Assembly: GCA_021432635.1 (NCBI GenBank)
Contig: MU270097.1
Location: 1-64,000 of the forward strand
Direction: 5' to 3'
DNA: 64,000 nt
DNA from: Thozetella sp. PMI_491
Lineage: Eukaryota > Ascomycota > Sordariomycetes > Chaetosphaeriales > Chaetosphaeriaceae
Shown here: in pieces, positions 42,194-53,809 of the stretch
How the letters are laid out: each line of letters opens with the position of its first letter
Numbering within the stretch: position 1 is the stretch's first letter
Notes under the pieces: generated by a model
Seen by the model: the letters and a program-made list of their open reading frames with translations, nothing else
Told to the model about the DNA's origin: nothing
The model's database searches: none
Position numbers and translations under genes: made by a program

Positions 42194-45100
42194 ACGGCTT
42201 TCTCCAGCCCCTGCATGGCGAGCTGCGCTCCACCCTGACGAACAGTCCTGGTGGTCTCCGCGCGCTTCCATCTGGACCCGATGCTAGCGACATCTGCGAT
42301 AGCAGAAGAGTTGCCGGCCTGTGCCTCTCATGATGATTAGAGTGGCACACCTCATCCCGTCTCTTCGGGTGCCATGGCCTTGCGCCCGATACCCATCGCA
42401 CTCGATACCCAACCAAGACCATTCTCCTTTCTTTCCCCGTGTAAGAATATTTCGACTGTAAGACTATTAAATCACGGTCTTGGTCTCGCCCCCGAACTTG
42501 GTTGTTCTGGGGCCTCGCGGCGAATTCATTTTTGGGACATGAAGCCCTTGCTCTCTACGCTCTCCCTGGCGCGGGGAGGCGCTCTTACCAGCTCGTCTCG
42601 CAGCCTGGGACACGTGGACCGCATCTGTGGAGCAGTTTGCTCCGCTGATCGGTTGGCATGGCAGTGCTTTTGCCTGGTGGTCTGAGTTAGGAGGAACATG
42701 AATAGGCCGATCGGACATGGAAGTTGTGAGATGTGCTGGCCTCTCGGCCCAGCTTTGATGCGTTTCCGGCCCATGATGCCCGAACGCGAGCGCGGGCAAC
42801 TCGGGAATCATACCATTTTCCGAGCGCGGCTACGCGCTTGAGCAGCCGACAAGCCCACAAGAGGAAGGAAGGCGGCTGTCCCCGGCGTAGATTCAACCCT
42901 GCATTTCATCGACCGTCAGTGCCGTCCTCTTCGCCCGGAGAGTTTAGCGTGCGCGGTTCGACCGAGGTAGTCAGCACAGCGAATTTTTTAAAAAAAAAAG
43001 GATGAAACCTTGGCCTGATCGTCGTGAGTGCTGTGCTGCCAATTGTTGACTGTTAGGCTTACTGGAATGCTCAACTGTTTGCCTACCATCTAGCTGACGA
43101 GGATGGCCTTGAGCTGTCCTGGGGCCGAGTCGCTATATGAGCGATACAAGTCTGGGGGCCAAAGACCTGGACTCTATCGCCTAGCTCTGCGTTGCTGCGT
43201 TGAAGGCCGACAATGCTCGATCTCAATGAAGACTGTAGGCAGTCCATGCTGTGACCCACGCTGTCCAGTGCGCTCAGGGAAAACAACTGGACTGGAAGTG
43301 TCAGAGCAAAGACTTGTAGTCTTCTCGTCAGTCTTTCTGAAGTGCCTGCAGACGATGATTAGCATTGTGATAGTTATTGACGTTCCCCTTGGGCGGTGTA
43401 TAATCACTATAAGTCAACCTGTACGGGACCATGACTAACGCTAGAATTGGCCGGCAAATCATCGCTAACGCTCGTCAACACCGCAGATAGAGCGCCAAAT
43501 TTGTAGAAAATAGAGGGAGGATTTAGACTCTGGCGGCTGTTGTACACTGTCGGGTACAGTGATACCGGAATCAAATTTCAACCGAGTCCAATCAGGCATT
43601 AAGACGTTGGAGACGCTGCTACCGCTAGATGGAAGAGCTCGTCCGACTTCCTGAAACGACTCTCGTTGTAGCTAAGAAGAAGAAGAGCGGAAGCAAATAC
43701 CCACCCTCTGTGATTAAGATTCCGTGGGCGGCGAGGGGCTTGGGCTGGAGCGGACGAGGGAGACGAGGGATCGGCTGTCCGATAGACAAAGCAATTTGAG
43801 TGGTCCGTCTGCCCTCATGGATGGGACGACGGGCCCAAGACGCCTTTGAGATGGCTGAACAGCCGGGAGCGTGGCTAATCGACGCATTCCGGGAGGGTTT
43901 GAGGCATCGGGTTGACGGTTGGGGTTGCTGTAGACACAGGCAGGTCTAGCAAACTTAGCAGGAGACGGCAGGAAAAATTTTAGCCTCAGGAGCAGGGAGA
44001 CGTGCTGTGGGGTTTTGGGGGACTTTGGCGCCTCGCCTTTTTGGGCCTATTGGGGGCGCCAGGGCCTTGGGATAGATGTTGCTGCGCGCCCGAGAAGTTA
44101 GGCTTCCGCCCTAATCAGCGCCAGTGCTGGCTCGCTGCTTCCTCATCCAGCGCTCTGCACCACGGTAACGCCATGGCGCTCAGGCAGGTGCCGACATCTG
44201 CTACCTCACCTACCGTGGCCTTGCGGTCAAAGAAAAAGACAATTGGACAAAGGAAGATAGTAGAGAAGAAATGCTTGTTCTTTGGGAAAAGATTGTCTGA
44301 TGCAGGGGAACGGTCGAACCCGAGCACCGGTGCATGCTCTCGTGGCTCGTCAGTTCGCAGCCACTTCCCCAGGAACAACCTCGGAGCATCTGCATGCTTC
44401 TAGCTTTCACCTCTCCCGAGTCCGCCAAGAAGCAGAGTCTGCATGCACCTGTGAGAAAATAGGAGCTTACGGAGGACGAGTGGCGACTTCCCAAGCAGTG
44501 CACATTCGTGTCGCGCCAAGCAGTAAGCAAGCGTACACTGGCTTAACGACTGACCGAGATGCCATGTACAGTACTATAGGCGATGCTCCTCCAAATTAAG
44601 CTCTCAGATTTAGGCAGGGGCGCGGTCTGGGGTAAGCTTTGGCCTCGCAGTCGCATTAGCGAGACCCGTTACCGATTATGCGGAACTGCCGTGGACGTTA
44701 TATGAGGCGTAACCGGGAATCTCACGAGCACACCTCAGCCTATAGCAAGGTGTACGGGGTGAACGACCTGCTTGCTTACCAATGGCTAGCTCGTGAGTTT
44801 CCCGAACTTTTGTGCATTGCTCGAAAGTGGCTGGGGTGCTACTACAGCAGCACGGGGCCAATGCAATGCCTCCTCTTCCAAAAAAAAAAAAAAAAAAAAA
44901 AAAAGCAGCGTTGCCATTGTTCGGCCGAGGCTCGGCGGATTGTCCAGCTGGATTCATAATAGGGTAACTCTCTACTCCCGCGTACCGTATGCTATGCTCG
45001 CGGTACGTCGGAAGCTAACAAACCGCGAGAAGCCGACGAAAGCGGGGGCCAAAGAGCACGGCTCATGATGGACGTCACCGCTGCCCCGCGTCACTAACAC

Positions 45101-45381
45101 GGCTTCGTCGGATGTTTTGCGTTTCGACATTGGGGATATAAGAGGGCGCGGGTGTCTCAACTGAACTCCTAGGCCGAGTTGAGCCTCGCCCCGGCGCCGG
45201 ACCTCCGATAACAAAAAGCAAGAACTGTATTGGAAGGTTCCACGCATAGGACGTGGGGGTTTATATTTGAGCCACCATTCTTCACCCAGGTGCCTTGTGC
45301 TCTCGAGGGAGGTAAATCCCAGTAGCGAGGCAATCAACAAGGCCCTAGTTTGAGCGCGACCAAAGAGAACTGGGCACAATC
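42194..45381. other. Three-kilobase region without supported genes
   Basis: Between bdf1 and the small membrane-protein gene I see only short, unrelated frames. It contains an A25 run at 44880-44904. The parts around 43000-43700 are AT-richer. No mobile-element protein or terminal repeat is visible. Confidence 0.45.
44880..44904 (+). repeat. A25 homopolymer
   Basis: Twenty-five adenines in a row form the longest homopolymer in the window. No target-site duplication was apparent by eye. It may be a simple expansion or the tail of an old retroposed copy. Confidence 0.9.
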
Positions 45382-45878
45382 ATGCTCGGGAAGATCTTGT
45401 TGACGATCGATGCGCTCGGCCTCCTCTTCGGAGCGCCGCTGGCCGACTACAATCACACGCACATGTTCAACCCGCGGTGGCCGCCCCATGCGAAGTATGA
45501 CTTCCCTGCGCTTGGGCACCGGCGTGCTTCATGAGGTCCGGCGCGTGCTGACCGATCGCTGCTTCCAGGTTCCACAATGCCCAGACCATCAGCCTGTCCG
45601 TGATCCTCGGCGGCGCGACGCTGTGGTACGCGTGGCAGTCCTCGATCATGAAGCCCAAGACGCCGGTGCTGGCGGCGCAGCTGAAGCGGGAGTCACTCCG
45701 CGTGGCCGCCTTCACCGGCAGCATCTACTGGCTTGCCGGGCTGTCTGCAATCCTATACCCCGGCACCATGGGCCTCGACCCCGAGTTCGGCGGCCCTGGG
45801 TTTCCTCAGCGGCCAATCTTCATCGGCTTCGCGTGCCTGGCGCTCACCGGGTGGTTCTTGGAGTCTGCGGAGGGTTAG
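45382..45878 (+). CDS. Small multi-pass membrane protein (DUF6640-like)
   Basis: Two exons (45382-45494 and 45569-45878) give 140 residues. Donor GTATGA and acceptor TTCCAG rebuild Lys38 and join WPPHAK to FHNAQTISLSV. Four hydrophobic segments are visible: about 5-20 (LLTIDALGLLFGAPLA), 42-60, 84-105 and 120-135, so it is probably an integral membrane protein. The conserved-looking block HMFNPRWPPHAKFHNAQ resembles small fungal membrane proteins grouped as DUF6640, but I give that name from memory with moderate confidence. It stands alone, with over 2.5 kb of gene-free DNA on each side. Substrate and function are unknown. A histidine- and asparagine-bearing loop between segments 1 and 2 could bind metal or substrate; that is speculation. 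Confidence 0.72.
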
Positions 45879-48453
45879 CAAGACTTGGCGCTTGTCGGAG
45901 GGTTGAGGTGGCGAGGGGGAGGTGGGTTAGAAAAAGAAGTTTACGCAGCAGAGAGGGATGCATTCTGCTGGCACGGGAGTGGGAGAACCGGGCCACGTCG
46001 CCGCTTGCTAGTCGCATCGCGGCCGAAGATAGATAGTGTCCCGGTCGGCCCCCACCGGATTTGGCCTGTATTCAATAGCCTATTAGGTAGGAGGCGGGCT
46101 GTAACACTAGATCGAATCCCAATGGCGCAGGACACGCCTCAGGCTTCCGCAAGCAAAGTGACAACCCCTTTCTGGGTAGAAGTGGATGATGGATCCTAGT
46201 GCTCCTTGCTCCCGCGCAGTGAAGAGTCGTCAGCGGCCCCCCTAAACTCATAATCATAAGACGGGGGTGGGCCGTTCCTGACGTACATTCGAAGGCAGAG
46301 CCACTCTGGACGCCCCCGCATCGAGCTATTTTCGTTGGTCAAAGCTTTGTTCGCGCACCGGCGGCTCATCAGGGGCGCCTTTGGCGCATGGAGCAATTTT
46401 ATCCAGCAGCTGGTGTACGCGCAACACACTAATTTGCTAGTCCAAGAGTGCAAGACGTAATAGCGATTGGCAAACGACGAATTCTGCGAGGGTGGGAAAC
46501 CACAGCCCGTGAGGTCCCTCCACTTTGCTTTGTGCACCCAGCTCTGGTAACATTTTAACGAGGATCCCCTGTGTCGGTCACGCAGGCACTTGCTTGCTAC
46601 GGTAGGTGTGCAGAGGTGTGGTCGCGTGGCCCCTCGCGTGCCCCCCTCGCGTGTCCTACTTCCGGGTTGAGGAAGGATGGTGGGGAATGTAGCGACGTGC
46701 ATCATTACTGGTGGGCATAGCATCGAGAGGCTCTTTGGCAATTCCACACCTTCCCGAGCTCACTGCCTCGAATAGGTGATGATTTTGCCAAGTTAGGGGA
46801 ACGATTCACGACGGCACGATAGCGCGGCCAATTGACCGACCGTTTCTGGCGGCCGCACTTTTCTTCTAGGGGTAGGTTCACTGTACGGAAGAACCCTGAA
46901 TGACATCTCGGCCACTGGCTGCGAGCAGCTTTTGGATGGCCCCGCGGATGTCTTGTGCCGGCCCTGACCACTCACGTCAAAAATAACAGGCTCGTCCAGG
47001 GGTCACCTTAAATTCTGACCAGCCATCCCGGGGAGGGGGGACCGGGAGTGTCTTGGGCGCCCCACAGGATGACGACGACTCGTGCCCGGGACATGCCGGC
47101 AGAGGGTGGTAATGGGATCTTGGAGCAGCCGCCGCACGTAGTAGTGGGAGCTGTGCATGTGGTTACTGTGTACTGCGTAGCAACGCCCACAACCCGTCTG
47201 TCGGCCACGCTGACGCCCCCAAAGCCCTAGGGCGGACAGTGGTGCAAGCTACAGGTGCCGCGAGTTAGCGACACGGGCTAGCTCTAGTCTGTGGACGGCG
47301 CGGTTTTCTGAAGATATCTTCAGAGTCGAGCGCGGCGAAACAAAAACGCGAGCCAGCCGCCTCCGCGAGCCTTGCGCCATCTGACACGAGGACAGAGAAC
47401 TTGGCTGCCGATCAGCAGAAGAAGAATCGTAGGCCTAAGCTGGGACACGCAACGGTGCAGCGGAAATGACGGCCCCTAAGCCGCAAAGGCACCACGTCGG
47501 GTTACAGGTAGCTTCGAGCCTATGCGCCCGGGCCCCACGGCCGCCTGCCGTATGGGCAGGCGGGAGGCTTGTTGGTTCGGGGAGGCGAATGGTGGGTGAT
47601 GCTGGCCTTGTCTTGCCCCGGCGCCCCGGCGCCCCGTCTCATTTGTCCAAGGCAGGTTCTTCCAAGCTGCCCCAAGCAAAGCCTCGGTGCCACGCCAGCT
47701 TGGGAGGAGACGCCAAGTGACGGGGGGAGGGCCGCTCTCTCCCAACCCTGGTTTCTTCTTTCCCGTCCCCCATACTTGTGCCCACGCATCCCGCCCCTCC
47801 TCCCATTTCCCTCCATGGCCTGACTGCTCTCTCTCCAAACGCTTCCTCTTCCCTTCCACCGTCGTATTTTCTTGATCTTTGGCCGTCTTGTTTGGTGGCC
47901 ACGCCCCTGCCCAGTTTGACGCAAGTTTCTCCGCCGTCGCTACCGAAAATCTAGTTTGCTTCGCTCCCGCGCTCCCGTTTCTCGGCAGTCGTCTAAAGTC
48001 TCGGCACCCCGTTGCATCGCCGTCTTGGCACGTCTTGGCAAAGAGCGCCTCCCGCACCACGCGAGCCAATCTCAGGCGACCTGCCGATCCCTTTGGGATC
48101 TCACACGCCCAACCAAGAGAATAAAAGGACAAAACGCTTGGTCGACCCCCCCGATTGCACCGAATTGGCAGAAGATCTTGCCGCATCTCAAAATTCAAAC
48201 AGCGCCCTCGTCGACGCTTGCACGGCTGGGCTCCTCATTCACCGATCATCCCGCCCATCTCCTCCATCACTAACACCACCGCAACTGGAGTAGCACACCG
48301 ACCAAATCCAAACCCCATTCTCTTGGAGGGGGCAAGCGACTGTGGAATCCGAACATACGGCCGACTCGTTCGATCTAAAGAAAGCACGAGCGACCGAACA
48401 GTAGGCTTCCCAGTTCGTCCCTGCTGCCAAGACAAGCGTCGACCGCCACCTCG
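45879..48453. other. Gene-free region and likely leader of the SGNH-like gene
   Basis: This stretch holds only short overlapping frames; the longest, 183 codons at 46747-46196 on the minus strand, resembles nothing known. From about 47750 to 48450 the plus strand is pyrimidine-rich and probably includes the leader of the next gene. Confidence 0.45.
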
Positions 48454-50327
48454 ATGCTCGCCAACGGCCCAACTCGCTTCACCATGGCAGACCACCACCG
48501 TGGCTCCTTAGGGATCAACACGCTGCTGGGGTTCTTCTCAACCAAAGTCCTTCGCGGCGGCCCGAGAATTCTCCTATACTTGGCACTGTTTCTGGCTACC
48601 GTGCTCAGCATCTTCCGATGGATGCCTGACGGCTTGTCCGACCTTGATTTCGGGTCCATCTCTACTGACATCGGCATGGGCTTCTGGGGGTGGTCCAACA
48701 AAGATCAGAAGCAGGGCCTTTCCGGCGACGAGAACGCCGCGTATGGGGCTGCCAAGAAGCTGAGGGTCGTCGTTTTTGGGGCAGACGACATAGCCACGCC
48801 CACTGACGGACCGTGGGGCAACGACACCGCTGGCTGGACCGAGGCACTATGTCGCCAGGTATGGCGCCTTCTGTTTGGAGTGAACCCTTTCATCGACGAG
48901 TCGAACCCCCGCTAACACTACTTCGGCAGCTCGGTTGCTCCAGGTACATGTCGATGATCCCGCTCGTCAGCGGCTTATCTCACCCCTTTGTATCGAACGA
49001 GCTCTACTCCCTCGCAGTTGAGAAGGCTTTGAACGAATCCATTATCCTTGGCGACGAGCCTGGGTATAACTATGATTTCCTCTCGGAGCAGTATCCGGTG
49101 ATGTGGAACTTGCAGGATCTGTCCGAGCAAGTGACCGAGTTCCTCTCGATGCCGAAGCCAAAAGTAGCAGCCGACGAGACGCTCTGGGTGTTCTCCGTGG
49201 GTGCATGGGATATTTGGTCCCTTGCAGCGCTGCCTCTCGAGGTCAGCGAGGGAATCGTGGGCCAGCTGACGTACTTCGTCTTCGAGCAAATTGAGCGGCT
49301 CTACCAGAGCTCGCTGGACCCCAAGTCGATTGCCTGGTCCACCAACAGATTCGTCGGGGAGACCGCCTCGAAGGGATCGGGCGAGCTATCGCTCGAGAGC
49401 GAGGGCGCAAATGCGACAGCCTTGAATGCCACCGCCGCCACTACTGATCCCGCTACTACGACTCCCATGTTCCGGATCCTGATCCCGAAAGTTTTCGACC
49501 CTTCCCTGACTCCCGGGTGGCACAGCGACCGCCCCCTCGCGCCCGAGGTCCACTCGAGGGCTGAGCAGATGAGGAACGCAGCTCGCCTAACTCAGCAGTG
49601 GAACCAGGCCATCGACATCCGCATGAATGTTTGGGTCAAGTCGTCCGGCGCGAACCCCGTGACCGGGGTCGGGAGCGCTGCAGATGGCATCGCCCAGCTC
49701 GCTCCTCCGCTCGCGCACCCCCCGCTCGGGGGCCGACCCTCTCCTGTGATGGGCTTCCCATCCACTACCTCGGCGGCGGCGGCGGCATCTCCCTCGGCCA
49801 CGCAGGACTCAGACGCCCCGCTGCGGGATGGTTTCGTCTACAACCTGCCAGAGTACATCATGAAGGTGATCGTCGACCGGCAGTTCCGCAACGCCGGGCT
49901 CGAGGACGCGAATGGGATCGGATCCGAGCTCGACACGACTAGCTACGTCCAGGTATGGGAGCCGTGCGTCGGCGCGGAGGACGAGGATGACGACGACGAG
50001 ACTGAAGAAGGTGACGACATCGAGGAGAATGGCGAGAGCGTTGTTTTTGTATCAGAAGGCATGCGGGACAACAACCTCCCACGCCGCGCCCCGCAGATCC
50101 GCGGTCGATCCACGGTACCAGCGGCCGAGTCACGGAAAGCAACCTCGGCGAAAGAGGATGGTGGCGCCGCCGAGAGTATCTGCTCGGCGCCCGACAACTA
50201 CCTCTTCTTTACGACTTTCACGCTCTCCAGGCGTGCCATCGCCGAGATCGCCTGGGAGGCTGCGGATCTAGTCCTCAAGAACGAGACGGTACGTTCACGA
50301 ATTGCTCGCATCGGTATGCCGATTTAG
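48454..50327 (+). CDS. SGNH/GDSL-hydrolase-like membrane protein
   Basis: Two exons (48454-48858 and 48930-50327) give 600 residues. The intron joins WTEALCRQ to LGCSRYMSMIP. One hydrophobic segment, ILLYLALFLATVLSIF (about 38-54), suggests a type II membrane anchor with the rest in the lumen or outside. The luminal part starts LRVVVFGADDIATP and contains LWVFSVGAWDIWSLAALP, where block positions suit a divergent SGNH fold. The usual Gly-Asp-Ser is replaced by Gly-Ala-Asp-Asp, so catalysis is doubtful. Several N-glycosylation sites occur (NDT, NES, NAT twice), and an acidic run lies near residues 490-512. ATG 48484 has a stronger context (CACCATGG) than 48454 and may be the true start. A donor-like GTACGT at 50289 could extend the C-terminus by a third exon. 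Confidence 0.7.
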
Positions 50328-51280
50328 AGACGGGAACCGAAACTAGATCTGGCTGGTGTGCCGAGGAGAAAGGGAGCCGAGCGGGGAGCGGCTTGTGGAG
50401 GGAGAGGGAACATTGTGGACATTTATGATGGTTGAGATACCCGCTCGCCAGTACGTTTTTATACCCCGTGTATATACCGCCAATCGGCTTGTTTCATTGT
50501 ATATGGTGGGAGGTGGAATTTTGCATCCTGGGAGCATGGCGTTCTCGACGGGCAGGGACGGGCCATCGCTGAGTGGCTCCTTTTCTTTTTTTGGCTCATT
50601 CACAAAAGGCGTAGTTAGCCGACATTCTTGGGTTACATAAAGGGAAACAATGCATTTCAAAAATTTGCCATCCTGCACGGACCAAGTCCCCTCAAGTATA
50701 TTACCCTCAGCCGTCTCCCACTCTCTTGCCTCGTTTCTTTTCCTTTTTTCTTCATACTTACCTTGATTGGCTCCAGGGAGATCAAGAACACCTTGGAGTA
50801 TGGTGGGAGGCCTGCATTGCACACCGCGGAGCCCACCGCTATGGACTGTCCTTCGGGGCCGTTCCGATCGCAATTTTTGATGTCAAACCCTCTTTTTCAC
50901 TATCGGCGTCGCCTTGCGCGGTGCTTCTGGGGAAGAAGACAAGAGGAGACAGCGTTGGTTGGGGGGTACCTTGCATGCAGATGCATGTGCGGATGGGGTG
51001 GCCAGCTGAGGCATGTGTACTACGGAAGGTGGGCATGTGACGTCTGCGTGTCGTGGCCACCTGAGCTCCCTACAGAAAAGTGGAAATATAGCGCTAGTCC
51101 CCCGTAATTTTGCTGTAGACCTGGAACTGTGCCGCACGACCTGCGCCTGGTATCGGTGGAGTCAGGCCGCCCGCGGTTGGAATTCGGAACCTGGGACAAC
51201 GAACTGATAAGCTTCCCCAATTCACCGCCCGTCTTGTCTACAACCACGATGTCAGGTGGCCTCCTTTGGATCACAACAAG
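50328..51280. other. Intergenic region before btn1
   Basis: This stretch lies between two plus-strand genes. It contains a T-rich stretch at about 50578-50592 and the btn1 promoter. A 94-codon frame at 50356-50640 could be a third exon of the preceding gene only if the weak intron noted there is used. Confidence 0.4.
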
Positions 51281-52775
51281 ATGACGCGCTCTCCCTCTTC
51301 CTCGGGCCTGCTCCCCGTACCCGGCTCGCCCTCGTCGTCCTGGTCGCTGTACCGTGCCCGGCTCGCCGCCATGTTCCAGAGAGCGGACTCGGCCGTGCTG
51401 GTCGCTTTCTGGATGTTTGGTGCGTCGCACTCCTAGGGGCACCCGTTCCTACGGCTCTGGCTAGATACTGACAGCGAGAGTTGGCAGGTCTCATCAACAA
51501 TGTCCTCTACGTGATCATCTTGTCTGCAGCTCAGGACTTGGTGGGCAACCTCCCCAAGGGTAGGAGAATCGCGCGAACTCACCCTTCCTCTCCGCTAACG
51601 CTCGGCCTCTCACAGGCGTAGTCCTTGTCGCCGACGTCCTCCCTAGCTTCTTGACGAAACTCACTGCCCCCTACTTCATCCACCGCATTCCGTATGCCGT
51701 CCGCGTCCTAGCCATCTCCGCCCTAAGCATGATCGGGATGCTCTGGATCGCGCTGACGCCGCCTGGACACGCCCCCGGCGTAAAGCTCATCGGCGTCATG
51801 CTTGCGAGCGTCAGCTCCGGTACCGGCGAGCTCTCTTTCCTCGGCCTGACCCATTACTACGGACACATAAGCTTGGCAGCTTGGGGGAGTGGTACCGGCG
51901 CCGCGGGCCTGGTGGGTGCGGGGGCGTACGTTCTGCTCACCGACTGGCTTGGGTTCAGCGTCAAGAGCAGTTTGTTAGCTTCGGCCTTGCTGCCCGGCGC
52001 CATGATCGTCGCTTTCTTTGGCATATTGCCCAGAGGCCCTCTCCAAAGGGCTTCTGCGAAGGAGTACGAACCGCTGCCGGAGCAGGACTTGCAAGAGGAA
52101 GATATCGAGGATATGCCCACCAGCGCTGCGTCCTCAAGCCTCCTGGCCCCCGGCCCTGGGGTCACCTCAACTGCATACTCGGCTGCTTCTCGAGATAACG
52201 GACACGGGTCTTCCTTTAGCGCCAACTTCCGGCGCATGCGCTCGCTGTTCTTTCCATACATGATGCCACTCCTCCTGGTCTATATCGCGGAATACACCAT
52301 CAACCAAGGCGTCGCACCCACCCTGCTGTTCCCCTTGGATGCCTCGCCATTCACCGAGTTTCGTGCATTCTACCCCTTCTATGGCTTCTTGTATCAGCTG
52401 GGTGTCTTTATCTCGCGGACCGTGGCTCCTTTCTACCCTATCCACCACCTTTATGTGCCTAGCCTTTTACAAGTGGGCAATCTCGGCCTGTTGACGATTC
52501 AAGCCATGGTAAACTTCATTCCGAGCGTCTATATCGTCTTCATCATCATCTTCTGGGAGGGGCTGCTGGGGGGTGCCGTGTATTCCAGTACCTTCACCGA
52601 AATCCTGCACAACGTGCCCATCGAGGACCGTGAATTCAGTCTCGGCGCCACGAGTGTCAGTGATAGCGCGGGAATCTGTATTGCGGGCTTGTTAGGCATG
52701 GTGATGGAAGTATGGCTGTGCGACTGGCAGGTGAGGCACGGCCGAGATTGGTGTCGCAATATCAAGATCCATTAG
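51281..52775 (+). CDS. btn1: CLN3/battenin homologue Btn1
   Basis: Three exons (51281-51419, 51488-51559, 51616-52775) give 456 residues. Introns use GTGCGT and GTAGGA donors, and intron 2 has CGCTAAC. Btn1/CLN3 is a multi-spanning lysosomal/vacuolar membrane protein of the MFS fold. It affects vacuolar pH and amino-acid and glycerophosphodiester traffic; loss of human CLN3 causes juvenile Batten disease. Family blocks are present: [91 protein letters not shown] and [13 protein letters not shown]. They end in [17 protein letters not shown] and LCDWQV. A long hydrophilic loop occupies about 205-265. Length fits yeast Btn1 (408) and human CLN3 (438). The stop is 85 bp from the stop of the convergent 2EXR gene. 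Confidence 0.95.
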
Positions 52776-52860
52776 ACCCGGGCGCTGTCCGATGGCCTTG
52801 TCGATTTATTGTGCGGCAAACACAAGAGCTATTGGCCCGCAGCCTTGAGGATCCCTCGCC

Positions 52861-53809
52861 TCAGGCAAAGTGGCGGATGGCTCGGGGCGAGGTATCGTCC
52901 CATTCACCCCTAGCAACGTTGAGCTGTGGTGGCTTCCACTCAGGATCACGACACTTCTCGTGCACGAATTCGGCGACAACCATGGCCTTGATTGCCCTTA
53001 TCGCGTGGCTCTGACGTATGGCGGCGCACTCCTGATCCAAATCACTGGCTCCTTCCGGGTACCAACAGTGCATTGGGTAGAAAAGCACCCTCAGCGTCAA
53101 TTGCTCGAGATGGGGAAACCTTCGGATGAACCGGATCCCATCCGCGACCGAGTACTTAACCCAGCACGGCCGCCGGCCCCAAGTCATGGTCAGAGACCGA
53201 AGACGTTCCAGCTGAGCAATCTCGAAGCCGCTGATGTTGACTGCCAGCCGATGAGTTCGAGGATAGCGCTGGAGGAGGAGGGGGCAACTTACACGCACGG
53301 TCAATGAACACATCGTCCCTGGCCCAGTTGATGAATACTTGCCCCTCTTGTCCCGGACCCTGCCGCACAAGTTCGTACTTGTACGGCGGCGTCTTGTCGC
53401 TATCCGATTGTTTTAGAAACCAGCGTCTTGTTTCTCTGCAGACATGGAGGAGGCGAGGCACTTCTCCACGCAGAGCAAAGTGGAATTTGTCATTGTTCCA
53501 TTGACGCCTAAGCGTTCTTGGGGTATCGAGAAGGGCGAACTCCCACACATGGAGCCGAATCTCCAAAGGAAAGAGCGAGAATATGAAGAACGTGGTTGGC
53601 GGGACAGCAGCTTCATCTATGACATCCGGCCTAGGATCTCCGGGTCCAGCCGGTTCAGAAGGGCTTAGAAAGTTGTTATCGGCTCGCGCCGCTTGGGTGC
53701 TCGAAACGTGGTACGCCATTGGGTCGTTTTCTTCGAAGTGTCGACACAGTGGAGTGGCATGATCGGTCGTACGAGGTGTTTTGGATATATAATGAGAAGG
53801 ACCCGCCAT
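52861..53809 (-). CDS. 2EXR-domain protein
   Basis: Two exons (53809-53293 and 53240-52861) give 298 residues. The donor GTAAGT and acceptor GGCAG join FIDRA to FNISGFEIAQLERLR. The motif FFIFSLFPLEIRLHVWEFAL (about residues 73-92) with PRLLHVCRETRRWF is the 2EXR signature, a family expanded in sordariomycetes and leotiomycetes with no known biochemical role. The rest has a leucine-rich helix-strand pattern (GIRFIRRFPHLEQLTLRVLF) similar to F-box-associated regions, so an adaptor role is conceivable. ATG 53809 is used; ATG 53719 would remove 30 residues before the domain. It is tail to tail with btn1 and divergent from the serine-rich membrane protein gene. Confidence 0.8.

Noticed and set aside
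46196-46747. 183-codon minus-strand frame
   Set aside because: Its composition is mixed with many Cys and Trp scattered, no domain or signal is seen, and the start context is weak; it is probably chance.
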